NCBI RefSeq assembly: GCF_025370935.1 | Contig: NC_133486.1 | Span: forward strand, 1,489,006 to 1,553,005 | Source of the DNA: Choristoneura fumiferana | Lineage: Eukaryota > Arthropoda > Insecta > Lepidoptera > Tortricidae | Length of the DNA: 64,000 nucleotides | Direction: 5' to 3' | Part shown: one piece after another, positions 1 through 10,611 of the stretch | How positions within the stretch are numbered: position 1 is the stretch's first letter | How the letters are laid out: every line of letters starts with the position of its first letter | Position numbers and translations under genes: made by a program | Notes under the pieces: generated by a model | What the model was told of the DNA's origin: nothing | Database searches by the model: none | The model's input: the letters and a program-made list of their open reading frames with translations, nothing else

Positions 1-71
1 GCAATACCAAGTAGGCACGGCTTACGTTTCATTGGTAGCTATTATTAATAAATTTCGCACACTTCGATAAG

Positions 72-143
72 TCTTCGGTAGTATAGTGGTAAGTATCCCC
101 GCCTGTCACGCGGGAGACCGGGGTTCGATTCCCCGCCGGAGAG
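72..143 (+). tRNA. tRNA-Asp (GTC), copy A
   Basis: A 72-nt cloverleaf is visible. The acceptor stem TCTTCGG pairs with CCGGAGA through one G-U pair, followed by a G discriminator. The anticodon loop reads CTGTCAC (GTC, Asp), closed by CCGCC/GCGGG. The B box GGTTCGATTCC is intact. No intron is seen. The body closely follows the insect nuclear tRNA-Asp pattern, and a T5 run follows 4 nt after the 3' end, as expected for RNA polymerase III termination. The identical sequence recurs at 25613-25684. This is a real host tRNA gene rather than a SINE head, because all stems pair and no SINE body follows. Confidence 0.95.
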
Positions 144-147
144 ATAC

Positions 148-152
148 TTTTT
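148..152 (+). terminator. RNA polymerase III T-run after tRNA-Asp
   Basis: Five consecutive T residues begin 5 nt after the tRNA 3' end, the usual termination signal for a polymerase III gene. Confidence 0.75.
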
Positions 153-539
153 GCATTTGAAATTCAATGTTTACAAGCTAATTCTACATTTTCAACTAAT
201 TTAATAAATACCTTACTATCGTCAAAACGTATATTTTGTTTGTTTATTTACATTCTGAAAATTAATTTAGACCCAGTTCTAGCACTTGTTTTGATTAAAA
301 GTGATAGATAAGTTTGTGTGTCTGATGATGTATGCAGCAAAAAAAATCGCATTAATTAATCTCTTCATCTCGTAAGATATCATATGTATGTATGTCCTAT
401 CACATTTTAATGCAGCATAATTGTTATTATAATTCAAACCCGCCAATAATTCCTGCAGGAAAATTTCGTTTCCCGAATCCTTTAGATGTTGGCTTTATAA
501 AGGAACTCCCACAACTTCGTTTTAAAGGTTCCGGAGCCA

Positions 540-1060
540 AAATGGCAAAAACGGAACCCTTATACTTAGTTTCGCCATGTCTGTCTCTGTCTGTCTGTCC
601 GTTCGTCCGCGGCTTTGCTCAGGGACTATCAATGCTAGAAAGCTGTAATTTTGCACGGATAAATGTGTGGCCGACAAAATGGTACAATTAAAAATTAAAA
701 AAAAAACTTTTTAGTGTTGCCTCCCATAGACGTTAAGTGGGGGTGATTTTTTTTCCTCATCCAACCCTATAGTGTGGGATATCGTTGGATAGGACTTTTA
801 AAACCATTAGGGGTTTGCTAAGACGATTTTTCAATTCAGAGATATGTTTGCGAAATATTCAACCTTAACGTGCAAATTTTCATTAAAATCGAGCGCCCCC
901 CCCCCTCTAAAATTCAAACCGGTGGGTGGAAAAATTTGAAAAAAATCAGGAAGGTAGTAAGTATAGCAAACTTTCAAGGAAAACGGCTAAAGTAAGAGGT
1001 GTAAAATATACCTAAACTCGGAAGATTCCGTATAAAATACGAATGCGAAATCCTTGGAAT
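540..1060. repeat. Interspersed repeat of unknown class
   Basis: The stretch starting near TGGCAAAAACGGAACCCTTA and running through the C-rich tract at 895-906 recurs in copy B (26080-26600). A third, diverged copy outside the duplication lies at about 54745-55270. It is AT-rich and non-coding. The short open frame over its left part (392-691) is not supported as a gene. I cannot assign it to a named family. Confidence 0.7.
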
Positions 1061-1500
1061 AACACATAAGCGACTTTTTGACTCGATATTCCCACGGGAT
1101 ACCTAGGGATAAAATCTTGAAATAACAACCGCTGGGCTTAGAGCCATGAAATTAAGTATGTAGGTGAAATAACACATAGGCTACTTTTATCCCGATATTC
1201 CCACGGGATAGGCGTAAAGTCTCTAAATAACAACCGCTGGGCTTAGAGTCATGAAATTTGGTACGTAGATAGGTGGCTGGACGCTTGAAATAACACATAG
1301 GCACTTATTTATATCCCAATTCCCAATGTTCCCACGGATAGGGATAAAATCTCGAACTAATAACCGCTGGGCTCAGAGTCATGAAGTTTGGTATGTAGAT
1401 AGCTGGACATCTGGAATAATACATAGGCTACTTTTTATCCCAATATTCCCAAGGGATAGGGATAGAATCTCGAAATATCAACGGCCGGGCTTAGTCTTGA
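1060..1500. repeat. Degenerate tandem repeat, units of about 105-130 bp
   Basis: Four diverged units each carry the landmarks AACACATAGGCTACTTTT, ATTCCCACGGGATAGG and AACAACCGCTGGGCTTAGAG in the same order. The array is present in copy B at about 26600-27220, where a 186-bp insertion splits it. No coding potential is seen. Confidence 0.7.
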
Positions 1501-2030
1501 AATTTTGGACAGTTGTTCTTAATACTACCTCAATGAAGACCGACCACGATATAAATTTTGGGATTTCCCAACTTGGGAAAATTCTAAAATCCCGGAGTAT
1601 CAATTGTACCAGATCGAGCGTAGCCGCGGTTAAACTCTAGTGAATCATAATTTGGTAAAATATTTTCGGCAAAAAGACAGGATTCCTTTACACTAAGTAT
1701 TAAAGTTGTAAAAAGCTTCCTAAGTACGTTGTTAACTTAAATTTAAATAAAGAAATACAGATTGAAAAAAATATTTTTGGAAATGAAAAAAAAAGATGAG
1801 TTGGTGTTGTGTGTGTATTTGTGTATGCGTCAGAGTGTATGCATAAATACACTTATTCCCTATTTTTGTGTTGAAAATAACTTAACAGTGCCCTTCAACT
1901 GTCGTGATAAAGGGTATTTACAGCTGTTCTCGACTACTGATAAGAACAGTTTCAGTTTATTGCTGTTTTCGAGTGGCGACGTTTACAACGGGCCGCAAGG
2001 GACCGATTATTGAAACATCACCCGAAAATA
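1500..2030. other. Stretch with nothing recognisable
   Basis: AT-rich sequence shared with copy B (27220-27765). A short open frame (1762-2013) is identical in both copies. With young duplicate copies this is not evidence of selection, and no domain is recognised. Confidence 0.5.
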
Positions 2031-2230
2031 GGGTAAAGGAATTTATTAATAAACAAACAAATAATATATACAATAATTAACAGAAATAAATAAAAAAGAA
2101 CTAAAACTAACTTACTCTAATCCTAAAAATCTATATTTACAAATATCACCCAAGTCGTTGCTATTGGGCAGGGTGCCCATAAGGCTGGCTGCGTTTCCCC
2201 GTATGGCAATGCCAAAATAGGGTAGATGGG
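2030..2230 (-). mobile_element. Non-LTR retrotransposon 3' end
   Basis: On the minus strand the sequence runs from a coding-like tail (a segment resembling RGNAASLMGTLP at 2160-2215) into an AT-rich 3' end with AATAAATT near 2040. A related 3' end lies at about 50220-50450, with a matching protein-like tail at 50395-50445. Copy B has it at 27765-28030, split by a short SINE. It is a fragment only, and the clade is uncertain. Confidence 0.5.
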
Positions 2231-2742
2231 GATATTCGTTTAAAGTGTATGTGTTCAGAATTAGGTAACTTTACGTTCTTCTTACTCAGAATCACGAGAA
2301 CTATACTTTGTTTTTTTTAGCATTAGAAAGAAGGTAAGCGATCTTGACGTGTCTTTATCATGAAAAACACTTTTGAAAAATAAGTCACAGCAAATACGTA
2401 ACAATTAGCAAGGACATATGATCATTTACATGCTTGTGGTATCATAAGTAATAGTTACCGATTTTTTTCTAAAGGATTTTCAATAAAAAGACTCTTCAAG
2501 ATTGTTTACCCCTTTTCCTAATGCGAAAAAAACGTAGTATGATTTTGAGAAACTATAAATCAAATTTACGCTAAAATTAGATGGTAACCGAAGCAACACA
2601 AATTCATGTTAAACCTACTTGTTTATATTATTTTTATTAAAGGCCTCAGGCCATTATTGATACCGTGTGCGTATGTTTACATTTTTGAATATTATCCCCT
2701 ATTCTTTTTGTCTGTCGTCTACATTTCGTAAACATTCAAAGT

Positions 2743-3257
2743 CAAAGTCAAAGTATCTTTATTTGTAAACATAGGTGGTTCCAATATACACGAGGTATTA
2801 TGGCGTAATTATTGGTATCACTATGTTTCACCCACAGGCATACAAATAATTTGCAAGTTCAAATGTAATGCAAAAATTATAAAATTAAAATCGTCAAAAA
2901 AATTAAATTAGCTAATACAATACATTTGAAAAACAAAACATGTCAAACTATTCAATACCATACCGTATAATTAAATTGTGAGTATAGATTTGTTAAGATA
3001 GGCCAAATTGTTTTTAAATGTCATAATAATGACAAAAAATTCTTACAATATGAAGTGATCATCGATTCTATAATATGCCTTCTCCACACACCATTTGACA
3101 GTTTAGCTTTGTATTCTGGTAGCTCAGTTCGTTTAAGTTCTTCGGGCAAGTGATTAAATATTTTGACTGACATATCGTCCCTACTTTGAAAAAATCTCGT
3201 ATCTAAAATCAATATGTCAACAAAATTGAACCCTGATGTAATGTCTATAAAGTTCAC
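2743..3257 (-). pseudogene. CR1/jockey-like LINE C-terminal fragment
   Basis: The minus-strand frame 3021-3257 (78 codons) contains a VKIFNHLPEEL-type motif followed by a basic helix, the typical C-terminal end of CR1/jockey-group reverse transcriptases. Downstream is an AT-rich 3' region ending at 2743-2760 in a (GACTTT)n hexamer tail on the minus strand. The RT catalytic region is missing, so this is a 5'-truncated dead copy. The same fragment is in copy B at 28553-29074. Confidence 0.6.
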
Positions 3258-4690
3258 TCAGAAAAATCATCTATTTGGAGCTACGAGTTTTTAAAAAAGT
3301 AGTGACGATATACAGCATAGGTACTTTTTCTGTAACGTGCAGTTTTAGAAGTAGGCAAAACAAGATAAAAGCTGTGGCTTTTTGATATGTTCTCGGGACT
3401 TCAAACAGTTCACGATACTTCAAATAGTATACTACCCTGAGGTACGCCCTGTTTCACCGTTGTAACTTTAGTTATTGTTTGTGACTCTATACAAAAATGT
3501 ATTACCTCGGTTTACTGCTGCCTATTGTCTAAATAAGACCTCAGCCAATCATAACAACTCCCCCTTATACCATAACTGTCTAATTTATGGAGAAATATGT
3601 CATGTGAAACCAAATTTCATCACATTAAACTTCATATATTATCCTAAGCAACTTTCTACTTTCTTCAAATATCCGACCGACCGATGTCAGATCTTTAAAG
3701 TAAACAAATAAATAAAACCGAAAATGTTAAAACTAAAAAAATATCTAGATTTTAGGTGGCCCGCTTGCGCTTGCTTCATCAGCAATAAAGCTATTATTAC
3801 TAACTGTTCACGAGAGAAATTTTATTTTGGAAACCTGAAAAATAAACGGGGGAATTAATTAGTTATCCTGTCGGCTTAATTAGAATAAATCGTTATTAGC
3901 ATATTAATGCGATAACAGAAAATAAAATTTGCGAGTAAATTGTCACGCTAAAATTTTTCGACATAAAAATACAATGGAAGATCGTCTAACTAAACATTTA
4001 AAACATCGCTTATTTCAGTTCTATATTAGATTCCGCGTCTAATAAAAGTTAACCTATGATATTTTTTTTGTCAATTTGTTTAGTCTTAAGTATATGAAAA
4101 CGTTATATATTGCTTTTTAGCCAGATAGGCACTTTGTGTTTTAACCTCACGTGTTTTATACTCGTAGAACCCCATAGACCTCCAGTTGTTTCGGATGGAA
4201 GCGATCTGCATCTACCGTGAACCCGCGACTTTAACCAGCCACTTTAGCTATCCAGTGACACAGAGTTATGGAATTTTATAAATGCAAAAGTATAGTCCAA
4301 CAAAGTAAGTAATTGTCCTCTGTTCGGACACTTAAACCCTAATCCTAACGAGCTAACTACTCAAAGGCTACGCGCTGTCCAATTAAAAACCGCGAATTAA
4401 AAACATTCGCTTGAACATCAAATATTCAAGATTAAACCTGATCTACGCTTGTTTTTACAAAGCCTGGATTAGATGCTATTCGATGACAACCTTTTAGCGT
4501 AAATGGCACTCATTTCGCTTTTTTCACCACACTTTGGAGGGGTATGGGAAGCGTTAGTACAAACGTAGACATTGGGCTTAAGTATACGTTAAATTTATAT
4601 GAATTGCGTAGCGGTAACGCGGTTTATATGAAATTGTGGTTTTTCTTTGAGGTTTGTCACTAAAGAGAATTATAAATAATTATGGATTAA
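3258..4690. other. Stretch with no recognised feature
   Basis: AT-rich non-coding DNA, collinear with 29075-30510 in copy B apart from small indels. I see no gene, tandem array or terminal repeat. Confidence 0.5.
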
Positions 4691-4950
4691 GGGCCTAAAT
4701 GCCAAGTTTCATGGTTTTATCTTCGACAGCGACGAACTTCCACCATATTAACTTTCATCCCCTATTTCAACCCCTTAAAACCTTTTTTTCGCAATAAAAG
4801 ATAGCCTATGTTCTTTCCCAAGGTCTATTCTATCTCTGTACCAAATTTCATCCAAATCGGTTCAGCGGTTTAGCCGTGAAAGCGTAACAGACAGACAGAC
4901 AGACAGACAGAGTTACTTTCGCATTTATAATATTAGTATGGATAGTATGG
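4690..4950 (-). mobile_element. Helitron-like non-autonomous fragment
   Basis: On the minus strand the end reads TACTAATATTATAAATGCGAAAGTAACTC, the common 5' start of lepidopteran Helitron-like repeats (described here at 4910-4942). A (CTGT)n run and the segment reading GAACCGATTTGGATGAAATT follow. The usual GC-rich 3' hairpin is missing, so it is truncated. Copy B carries a different Helitron-like repeat, in the opposite orientation, at the equivalent place. Confidence 0.5.
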
Positions 4951-5059
4951 ATTACAAATCGGTACTGAGATCTTTCTTCTTCTAAGTCGCTACACTCGAA
5001 ATAGAGTGCTCGTGATCGTCGGATGAGGACCAGGTAGTGAACCTTCATGAAGACTTTCT

Positions 5060-5395
5060 TGATAAAATAGTGTAGCGTTTTCCCTTGACTTCCACACCGC
5101 AGGTGTAGGTTGCAGGTGGTAGGACCTTGTGCAAGGTCCGCCCGGATTGCTACCACCATCTTGCTCGCTAATCCTGCCGTGAAGCAGCAGTGCTTGCACT
5201 GTTGTGTTTCGGCGTGGAGAGTAAGACAGCCGGCGAAATTACTGGCACTTGAGGTATCCCATCTTAGGCCTCTAGGTAGGCAACGCATCTGCAATCCCCT
5301 GGTGTTGCAGGTGTCTATGGGCGGTGGTGATCTCTTACCATCAGGAGACTCACTTGCTCGTTTGCCATCCATTCGATTAAAAACAAAACAAACCG
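5060..5395 (-). repeat. Interspersed repeat (AATCCTGCCGTGAAGCAGCA family)
   Basis: Near-identical sequence occurs in copy B (31490-31805), and an independent copy on the opposite strand lies at 40505-40795. A diverged relative of the GGCAACGCACCCGCAGCC part is at about 59310-59390. The element has long overlapping open frames on both strands (for example 4848-5534 minus). They differ in extent between copies and show no known domain, so I treat them as by-products of low stop density. Confidence 0.65.
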
Positions 5396-5464
5396 CATTG
5401 CTGGAGTCCAGAGTTCGTGATCGGCTACAGAGAGCGCTACTGCCAAGTCTCACGTCATTGTGCC

Positions 5465-5560
5465 GTACGTCGTATTGTGCCGTCCCGCTGATGCTAATAT
5501 TGTTTAATACGAGAGCAAGAGAGATATGATACAATCTTCGATTTTAGAATTTCGAAGTAG
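5465..5560. mobile_element. MITE, truncated copy
   Basis: This copy retains only the right part of the palindromic MITE family seen complete at 31876-32006 in copy B. It has the central GCCGTCCCGCTGATGCTAAT and the right terminal repeat ending in TTCGAAGTAGCCC. The left terminal repeat is missing in copy A. Confidence 0.5.
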
Positions 5561-5778
5561 CCCTTCAGGTCCCTTAGCTCCTTTTACGACACCCACGGGA
5601 ACAGATGGGTCCATCCTATTGTAAAACCACGCACAGCAAAGCCAGAGACCGTATTGTCTAACGTGCGTGTGCTCGCGATCGCTTCTATCTCTTTCTACCA
5701 TCATCCTATACCGTATGACAGAATGAAATGGTGAAAACAATTGTGATCCCGAGTACGGTAGACAATAAGGCCCCAGCA
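5560..5778. repeat. Repeat carrying one minisatellite unit
   Basis: The block reads from CAGGTCCCTTAGC into a single TTTTACGACACCCACGGGA-type unit and on to CTATTGTAAAACCACGCAC. The same framework with nine tandem units occurs at 7690-8015, so this is the unexpanded form of that repeat. Confidence 0.5.
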
Positions 5779-5906
5779 GGGCTACTACGAAACTCAAAAC
5801 TCGAAGTTCGTATCGTACCGTCCCTCTCGCTCTTGTATTAAATAGTATAAGTGTCAGAGGGATCGCACGACACGAACTTCGAGTTTCGTTGTAGCCCTGC
5901 TGCTTA
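5778..5906. mobile_element. Palindromic MITE, complete
   Basis: Inverted ends start CAGCAGGGCTACTACGAAAC and close with the complementary GTAGCCCTGCTG, with a further inner pairing of ACTCGAAGTTCGTATCGTAC. The whole element can fold back. Relatives are at 15240-15356, 21625-21755, 31876-32006, 32214-32343, 44510-44620 and 58214-58330. It has no coding capacity. Confidence 0.65.
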
Positions 5907-5939
5907 CGTCATGTTGCTCATAATTTTCATATAGAGTAC

Positions 5940-6780
5940 ATATAGAGTATATATAGTTTTTATCCAATAATAATTTGTAAAGTATTCAATTTTCTATGTT
6001 CATTTTGGTTATGTTATTTCCGGTAGGTATTGTATTCTTTATTATTTATTTGTGTTCCATATTGATTTATATGAAGCGTGTAACGTAATAGGCGTTTTGG
6101 TTTTTCATACTGTAAACCTATTGTTGTATTGTTTTTAATAAATAAATAAATAATAAATATGAATTTAAATAATGAACAAAAAATATTGCTTTACTTTGTA
6201 GCAACGTTGTCAAATTCAGAAAGGAAACAAGGGAATACGTTTAATGGATCTGTGAAGCTCTCGGTTTTTTTTAATATAAAACAATATAAGTTCGACAAAC
6301 AGGGAATGGAAAAAACCTGCTAAACGCGAGTCGGATTTATAAACGATGGTGTCTTGCTACCGTACTAAAAGATTTGGTAAAAAAGTAATTTTTGATACAA
6401 GTTACTGTACTAGTGTACTTTTTGTTGACTGCACTTGTATTGTCACCTAAACTACCTTTGCATGCCAAATTTCAAGTCGATGCCATCAACATTTTCAAGT
6501 ATCTGTTACAGTTCAAACGAGCACACAAACGAACATTGTAGACACAAGACGATTATAACTAAGGATACCGTTGGTCGTCTTTTGGTTACGGAACCCTAAA
6601 ATGTATTATTCATGGTACAGCTAAATCAGTTGTGGGCTAACAAACCGTGCATGTGTACAGAGTTTCTATTACATCCATTACTGTAAGTGCTGTTTTAATG
6701 TTGTACAGTCTACAAAATAATCTACATAAAATTGATTCTATAATTTCACGCTTTAAGGACTCTACCCATTACACCGTATC
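5940..6780. other. AT-rich stretch with one partial repeat
   Basis: Most of this has no recognisable feature. From about 6410 to 6600 it carries a repeat (TTGTCACCTAAACTACCTTT) that is also seen, diverged, at 13855-14140 and 43085-43385. Collinear with 32345-33235 in copy B. Confidence 0.5.
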
Positions 6781-6793
6781 ATATCATGACCGT

Positions 6794-7098
6794 GGGGTAA
6801 GCCGTGGTGGCCTAGTGGTTTGACCTATCGCCTCTCAAGCAGAGGGTCGTGGGTTCAAACCCCGGCTCGCACCTCTGAGTTTTTGAAATTCATGTGCGGA
6901 ATTACATTTCATATTTACCACGAGCTTTGCGGTGAAGGAAACCATCGTGAGGAAACCTGCACAAACCTGCGAAGCAATTCAATGGTGCGTGTGAAGTTCC
7001 CCATCCGCACTGGGCCCGCGTGGGATCTATGGCCCAAGCTCTCTTATTCTGAGAGGAGGCCTGTGCCCAGCAGTGGGACGTATATAGGCTGGGATGGA
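6794..7098 (+). mobile_element. tRNA-derived SINE, family 1, full length
   Basis: The head GCCGTGGTGGCCTAGTGG with GGGTTCAAACCCC gives A-box and B-box-like promoter elements of a tRNA-derived SINE. The body runs to the 3' tail CAGCAGTGGGACGTATATAG. A 13-bp target-site duplication ATATCATGACCGT flanks it at 6781-6793 and (with one change) 7099-7111. Copy B has the same insertion at 33254-33559, so it predates the divergence of the copies. Confidence 0.85.
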
Positions 7099-7144
7099 AT
7101 ATCATGACCATAATAACAACGTGTCAGGCAAAAATATATTCTTT

Positions 7145-7345
7145 CAAAGTCAAAGTCAAAATATCTTTATTCAATTTAGGCTCTAACAAGCACTTAATTA
7201 TGAATGTAAAAAAAAATCTACCACCGGTTCGGAAAAACCTCTGTTGAGAAGAATCCGGCAAGAAACTCAACGAGTTTTAGTTTTTTTTAAACAGATTTAC
7301 AATATTATTAAATTATATCTATACATCACAAGTATTTAGCACAAC
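7145..7345 (-). mobile_element. LINE 3' end fragment
   Basis: On the minus strand an AT-rich segment ends in (GACTTT)n at 7147-7162, the same kind of tail as at 2743-2760. The internal segment around ACCGGTTCGGAAAAACCTCT resembles LINE 3' coding or untranslated sequence. Copy B has it at 33603-33790. Confidence 0.45.
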
Positions 7346-7414
7346 TTTATTTTTAATTGTATCGAAAAGTATGAGACTATACTGCCCGCGGGTCGAAAAG
7401 CGCAGCCTAGGACT

Positions 7415-7548
7415 AACGAGATGGACGGATGACCTGGTTAAAGCTGCGGGTTCACGGTGGACGCAGGCCGCAGCCAACCGAAGCAACTGGAGGTCTATGG
7501 GAGAGACCTATGTCCAACAGGGGACGTCCCACGGCTGAGATGGTGATG
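7415..7548 (+). mobile_element. RTE-like LINE 3' terminal fragment
   Basis: The sequence from ATGGACGGATGACCTGGTTA to GACGTCCCACGGCTGAGATG encodes, with breaks, the last residues of an RTE-type reverse transcriptase. It ends in a short ATG/GAT repeat. Copy B has it at 33875-34010, and a third copy is at 52685-52815. Confidence 0.6.
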
Positions 7549-7689
7549 ATATTCCCACTAGCACGTTTCCTAACCAACCGTCGCTGCGTGTCATGTATGC
7601 ACTGTCTATCGCATGGGCTCTCGTTATCGCTTAGACGGAAAGAAATAGTTAATGCGATAGCAAACGTCCGCATGTTAGATAAATACGGC

Positions 7690-8015
7690 CTCAGGTCCCT
7701 AAGTGACCGTTTACGACACCCACGGGTATAGGTGGGACCGTTTACGACACCCACGGTTATAGATGGGTCCGTTTACGACACTCACCGGTATAGATGGGTC
7801 CGTTTACGACACCCACGGGTGTAGATGCCAGATGGGTCCGTTTACGACACCCACGTTGATAGATGGGTCCGCTGACGACACTCACGGGTATAGATGGGTC
7901 CGTTTACGACACCCACGTTGATAGATGGGTTCGTTTACGACACCCACCGGTATAGATGGGTCCGTTTACGACACCCACGGGGTTAGATATGGGTCTGTTC
8001 TATTTTAAAACCGGG
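7690..8015 (+). repeat. Minisatellite, 31-bp unit, nine copies
   Basis: The unit is about GTTTACGACACCCACGGGTA plus TAGATGGGTCC. Nine diverged units fall between 7709 and 7996. Variants at the inner position (GGTT, CCGG, GTTG, GGGG) recur in order, suggesting expansion by blocks of units. Copy B has eight units (34205-34450). Flanks match the unexpanded repeat at 5560-5778. Confidence 0.85.
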
Positions 8016-8118
8016 CACGGCACGGTGATCTCATTTCTTTGTTACCTTTTCATTGATTGCTATTGCTTGCTGGTATTTATTTACTTAACTAGTTTTTTAA
8101 TTTATTTATTTATAAACA

Positions 8119-8335
8119 ACTAGCTTTTGCCCGCGGCTTCGCCCGCGTGCAATTCAGTTATTGTTGTTCCCTCGGGAACTGTGCATTTTCCCGGGATAAA
8201 AGTGACCTATGTCACTCTCTGGCCCATAAACTATCTCTATGTCAAAAATCTCGTTGATCCGTCATTCCGTTTCGACGTGAAAGACGGAAAAACATACAAA
8301 CACACACACACTTTCGCATTTATAATACTAGCTTT
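8119..8335 (-). mobile_element. Helitron-like non-autonomous repeat, unit 1
   Basis: On the minus strand this ends in GCGGGCGAAGCCGCGGGC, a short GC hairpin, followed by AAAAGCTAG (a CTRR end) before T. It begins with TATTATAAATGCGAAAG-type sequence. These are the hallmarks of Helitron termini. It has no coding capacity and is shared with copy B at 34576-34793. Confidence 0.55.
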
Positions 8336-8572
8336 TGCCTGAGGCTTTGCCCGGGTGGAATTCAGTTATCGCGCGCTGTTCTCTCGGGAACTGTGCATTT
8401 TTCCGGGATAAAAAGTAGGCTATGTCACTCTCTGGCCCATAAACTATCTCTATGCCAAAAATCACGTCGATCCGGCGCTCCGTTTCGACGTGAATGACGG
8501 ACAAATATACAAACTTACAAACATACAAATAGACACACTTTCGCAATTTATAATATACGGGTTAGTATAGAT
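8329..8572 (-). mobile_element. Helitron-like non-autonomous repeat, unit 2
   Basis: This second unit lies head to tail with unit 1 and shares most of its sequence (CGGGAACTGTGCATTTT, CTCTGGCCCATAAACTATCT). Its 3' hairpin is decayed (CCTGAGGCTTTGCCCGGG on the plus strand). Shared with copy B at 34786-35032. Confidence 0.5.
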
Positions 8573-8954
8573 AATTGGATAATATTACAAAAAATTTTTT
8601 ACTTGATATTTAAAATTATACTATGTTTGCCAACTACATAATCAAATTATGTTTTTCTAATCGCATTTTCTGGATATTGAGTGCTCAATGTACTCAATTA
8701 ATTAGGTAGCGATTTGTTTGATTTACATACGACGTAATCAATTAAGAGAACCGAGAAGACTATGTTGCATAAAAAATGTACATATTTATGCACTTTTTAG
8801 GGTGCCGCGCTTATCTTCAAAAGAAAAATAGAAACCTTATCAAATGATCTCTTCGTTGTCAGTCTGTCTGCCAGTGAAAACTCTTTTTTTCCTTTTTGTA
8901 CAATAAAGAGTATAAACAAACAAACAAACAAACAAAACTCTTTTTTCTGATGTA

Positions 8955-9185
8955 TATGAAACTAGTTGTTGCGCGACTCTATCTATAAAGAATTCGTTAT
9001 CGCTATCCCGCGGGAAAGATGGAATTTTCCTCGACAAAAACTACCCTATATGTCCTTCCTAGGGTTTCAAAGTATCTCCATATGAAATTTCATTTTATCG
9101 GTTCATTTCATTCGTTTTAAGTGTGAAAAGGTAACAGACAGACAGATAAACACAGAACAGAGTTACTTTAGCGTTTGTAATACTG
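8955..9185 (-). mobile_element. Helitron-like fragment
   Basis: It shares TTCGTTATCGCTATCCCGCG, the GGTTCATTTC-type segment and the final (ACAG)n run with other Helitron-like copies here (for example 53660-53870), but both ends are diverged. Copy B has it at 35425-35650. Confidence 0.4.
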
Positions 9186-9480
9186 AGCTTGGAACCCTTT
9201 ATAGCCATGTTTTGGGTTCCGTTTCCGTAATCTTACAAGGAATCCAAGAAACTCTCCTATACACGTAAAGTAGCAAGATTTTTTTAATAGTAAATATTTT
9301 CGATTCTGAATCCATACAGTGAGGCACCGTTGGATAGGTCTTTCAAAAATAAATAGTTGAGGGATCCGTTCGCAAAATATTTGGCTTACCTAAAAGAGCT
9401 AATTTTTGTTAAATTAAAATGCCCCCTGGGCGTTTTTTCAAAATCTGAATATTAAATACATTACCTACTGAAGAAAATAT
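9186..9480. repeat. Interspersed repeat related to the 540-1060 family
   Basis: The order GGAACCCTTTATAGCC, GTTGGATAGGTCTTTCAAAA, then a segment ending in GCCCCCTGGGCG matches the layout of the 540-1060 repeat with strong divergence. Copy B has it at 35650-35930. Confidence 0.45.
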
Positions 9481-10570
9481 ATAGGGAGAATATGGGAGTT
9501 AATTGAATGAACAATGAATATTTTTTTAAAGTCCCATTTGTTTAACTTCATTTGAATAAAACATTGTATACGATTAGGCAAGTTAAAATTTAAAACATCA
9601 CTTTACAGTGGTGACCCTAAAAATAAATTCGGTCCTTACTTTTTGTGATTCCGTAGATACCCCAACCCCAAGTGTCCCTATTTTAAAGTATTTCGAATTT
9701 TTACACGACTGAAAAGAGAGGTATTGTTTTTCGCGCGTATCTTGTATATTATGTAATGTTCTTTATTACAACATATCTCTCCATGGAAATTTTGGCACAA
9801 GTCGTATACAGCTAACTCAAATGGCTGCTATCAGTTATTTTGTTGGAACTCCAGATTTTTTTATTGGATCTGAAACTGCTTGTGGTGTTTTCGGTGGAAA
9901 ACGGAAAAATACACCTGCTTTTTTATGAAAAAAGGCGACAAAGCATGAAAAATTTTATTGGAATAAAATGAAATGTTATAATATTAAATATATTTTGAGA
10001 AAAGGTTTATTCTAATTTAGTTTTTTCCTTCACCATTTTTGAGAAAAGCTTTATATTAGTCTCGGCTGGAATAGCAATTACTGGCTTCGTATTACTTAAA
10101 CGGAATCGCAAGCTCGACCGTTTAACTCTCATACTCAGCCAGCAATTGCCTACTTCCAGGCCATGACAATAATCTACTATTATTCAATTAAAAGTATGCA
10201 GATAAAAACGCAAGTGTAATTTTGATTTCATTTCACCAGTGAAACTGAAGTGTTCCTTATTTTCTTTTGACTAGAATACTGGTCGTGATTATGTCTCGAA
10301 ATATATTAGTAACGAGTGAGAATCACGAAAGTTTAAAACATATAAATTCCAACAGTTCAACCCTCTGCCAGTTTCATGTTTATTTTCGCCAATTGCTGTT
10401 ATAAACCGTTTTAAAAGTTTCGTTTCGACAGCTAAAGCAAAAGCAACTTTATTCAAACAATGTCCATAACAAATGAATCAAAATGAAATCATAATTAGTA
10501 CCTACCGTGGGTTTTACCGCCAAATTGATTACATTTCAATACCTCGGTGAAATGTGTAGCGTAAAATACC
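9480..10570. other. No recognised feature
   Basis: AT-rich DNA collinear with copy B (35930-38530), except that copy B carries about 1.5 kb extra at the point corresponding to 9780. No open frame or repeat structure is worth reporting. Confidence 0.5.
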
Positions 10571-10611
10571 ATAGTAGGGATGATGACGCCACTTACTGCC
10601 GTAATATTAAG

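Noticed and set aside
392..691. Open frame of 99 codons, also present in copy B
   Set aside because: It lies in a dispersed AT-rich repeat whose third copy (54745) is not open. The two open copies are near-identical duplicates, so conservation says nothing.
4848..5534. 228-codon minus-strand frame with many Cys residues
   Set aside because: It spans a Helitron-like fragment, a dispersed repeat and a MITE. The frame differs in length in copy B, and the repeat recurs at 40505.
7690..8015. CRISPR-like array
   Set aside because: Units are contiguous 31-bp repeats without unique spacers, in an animal genome.
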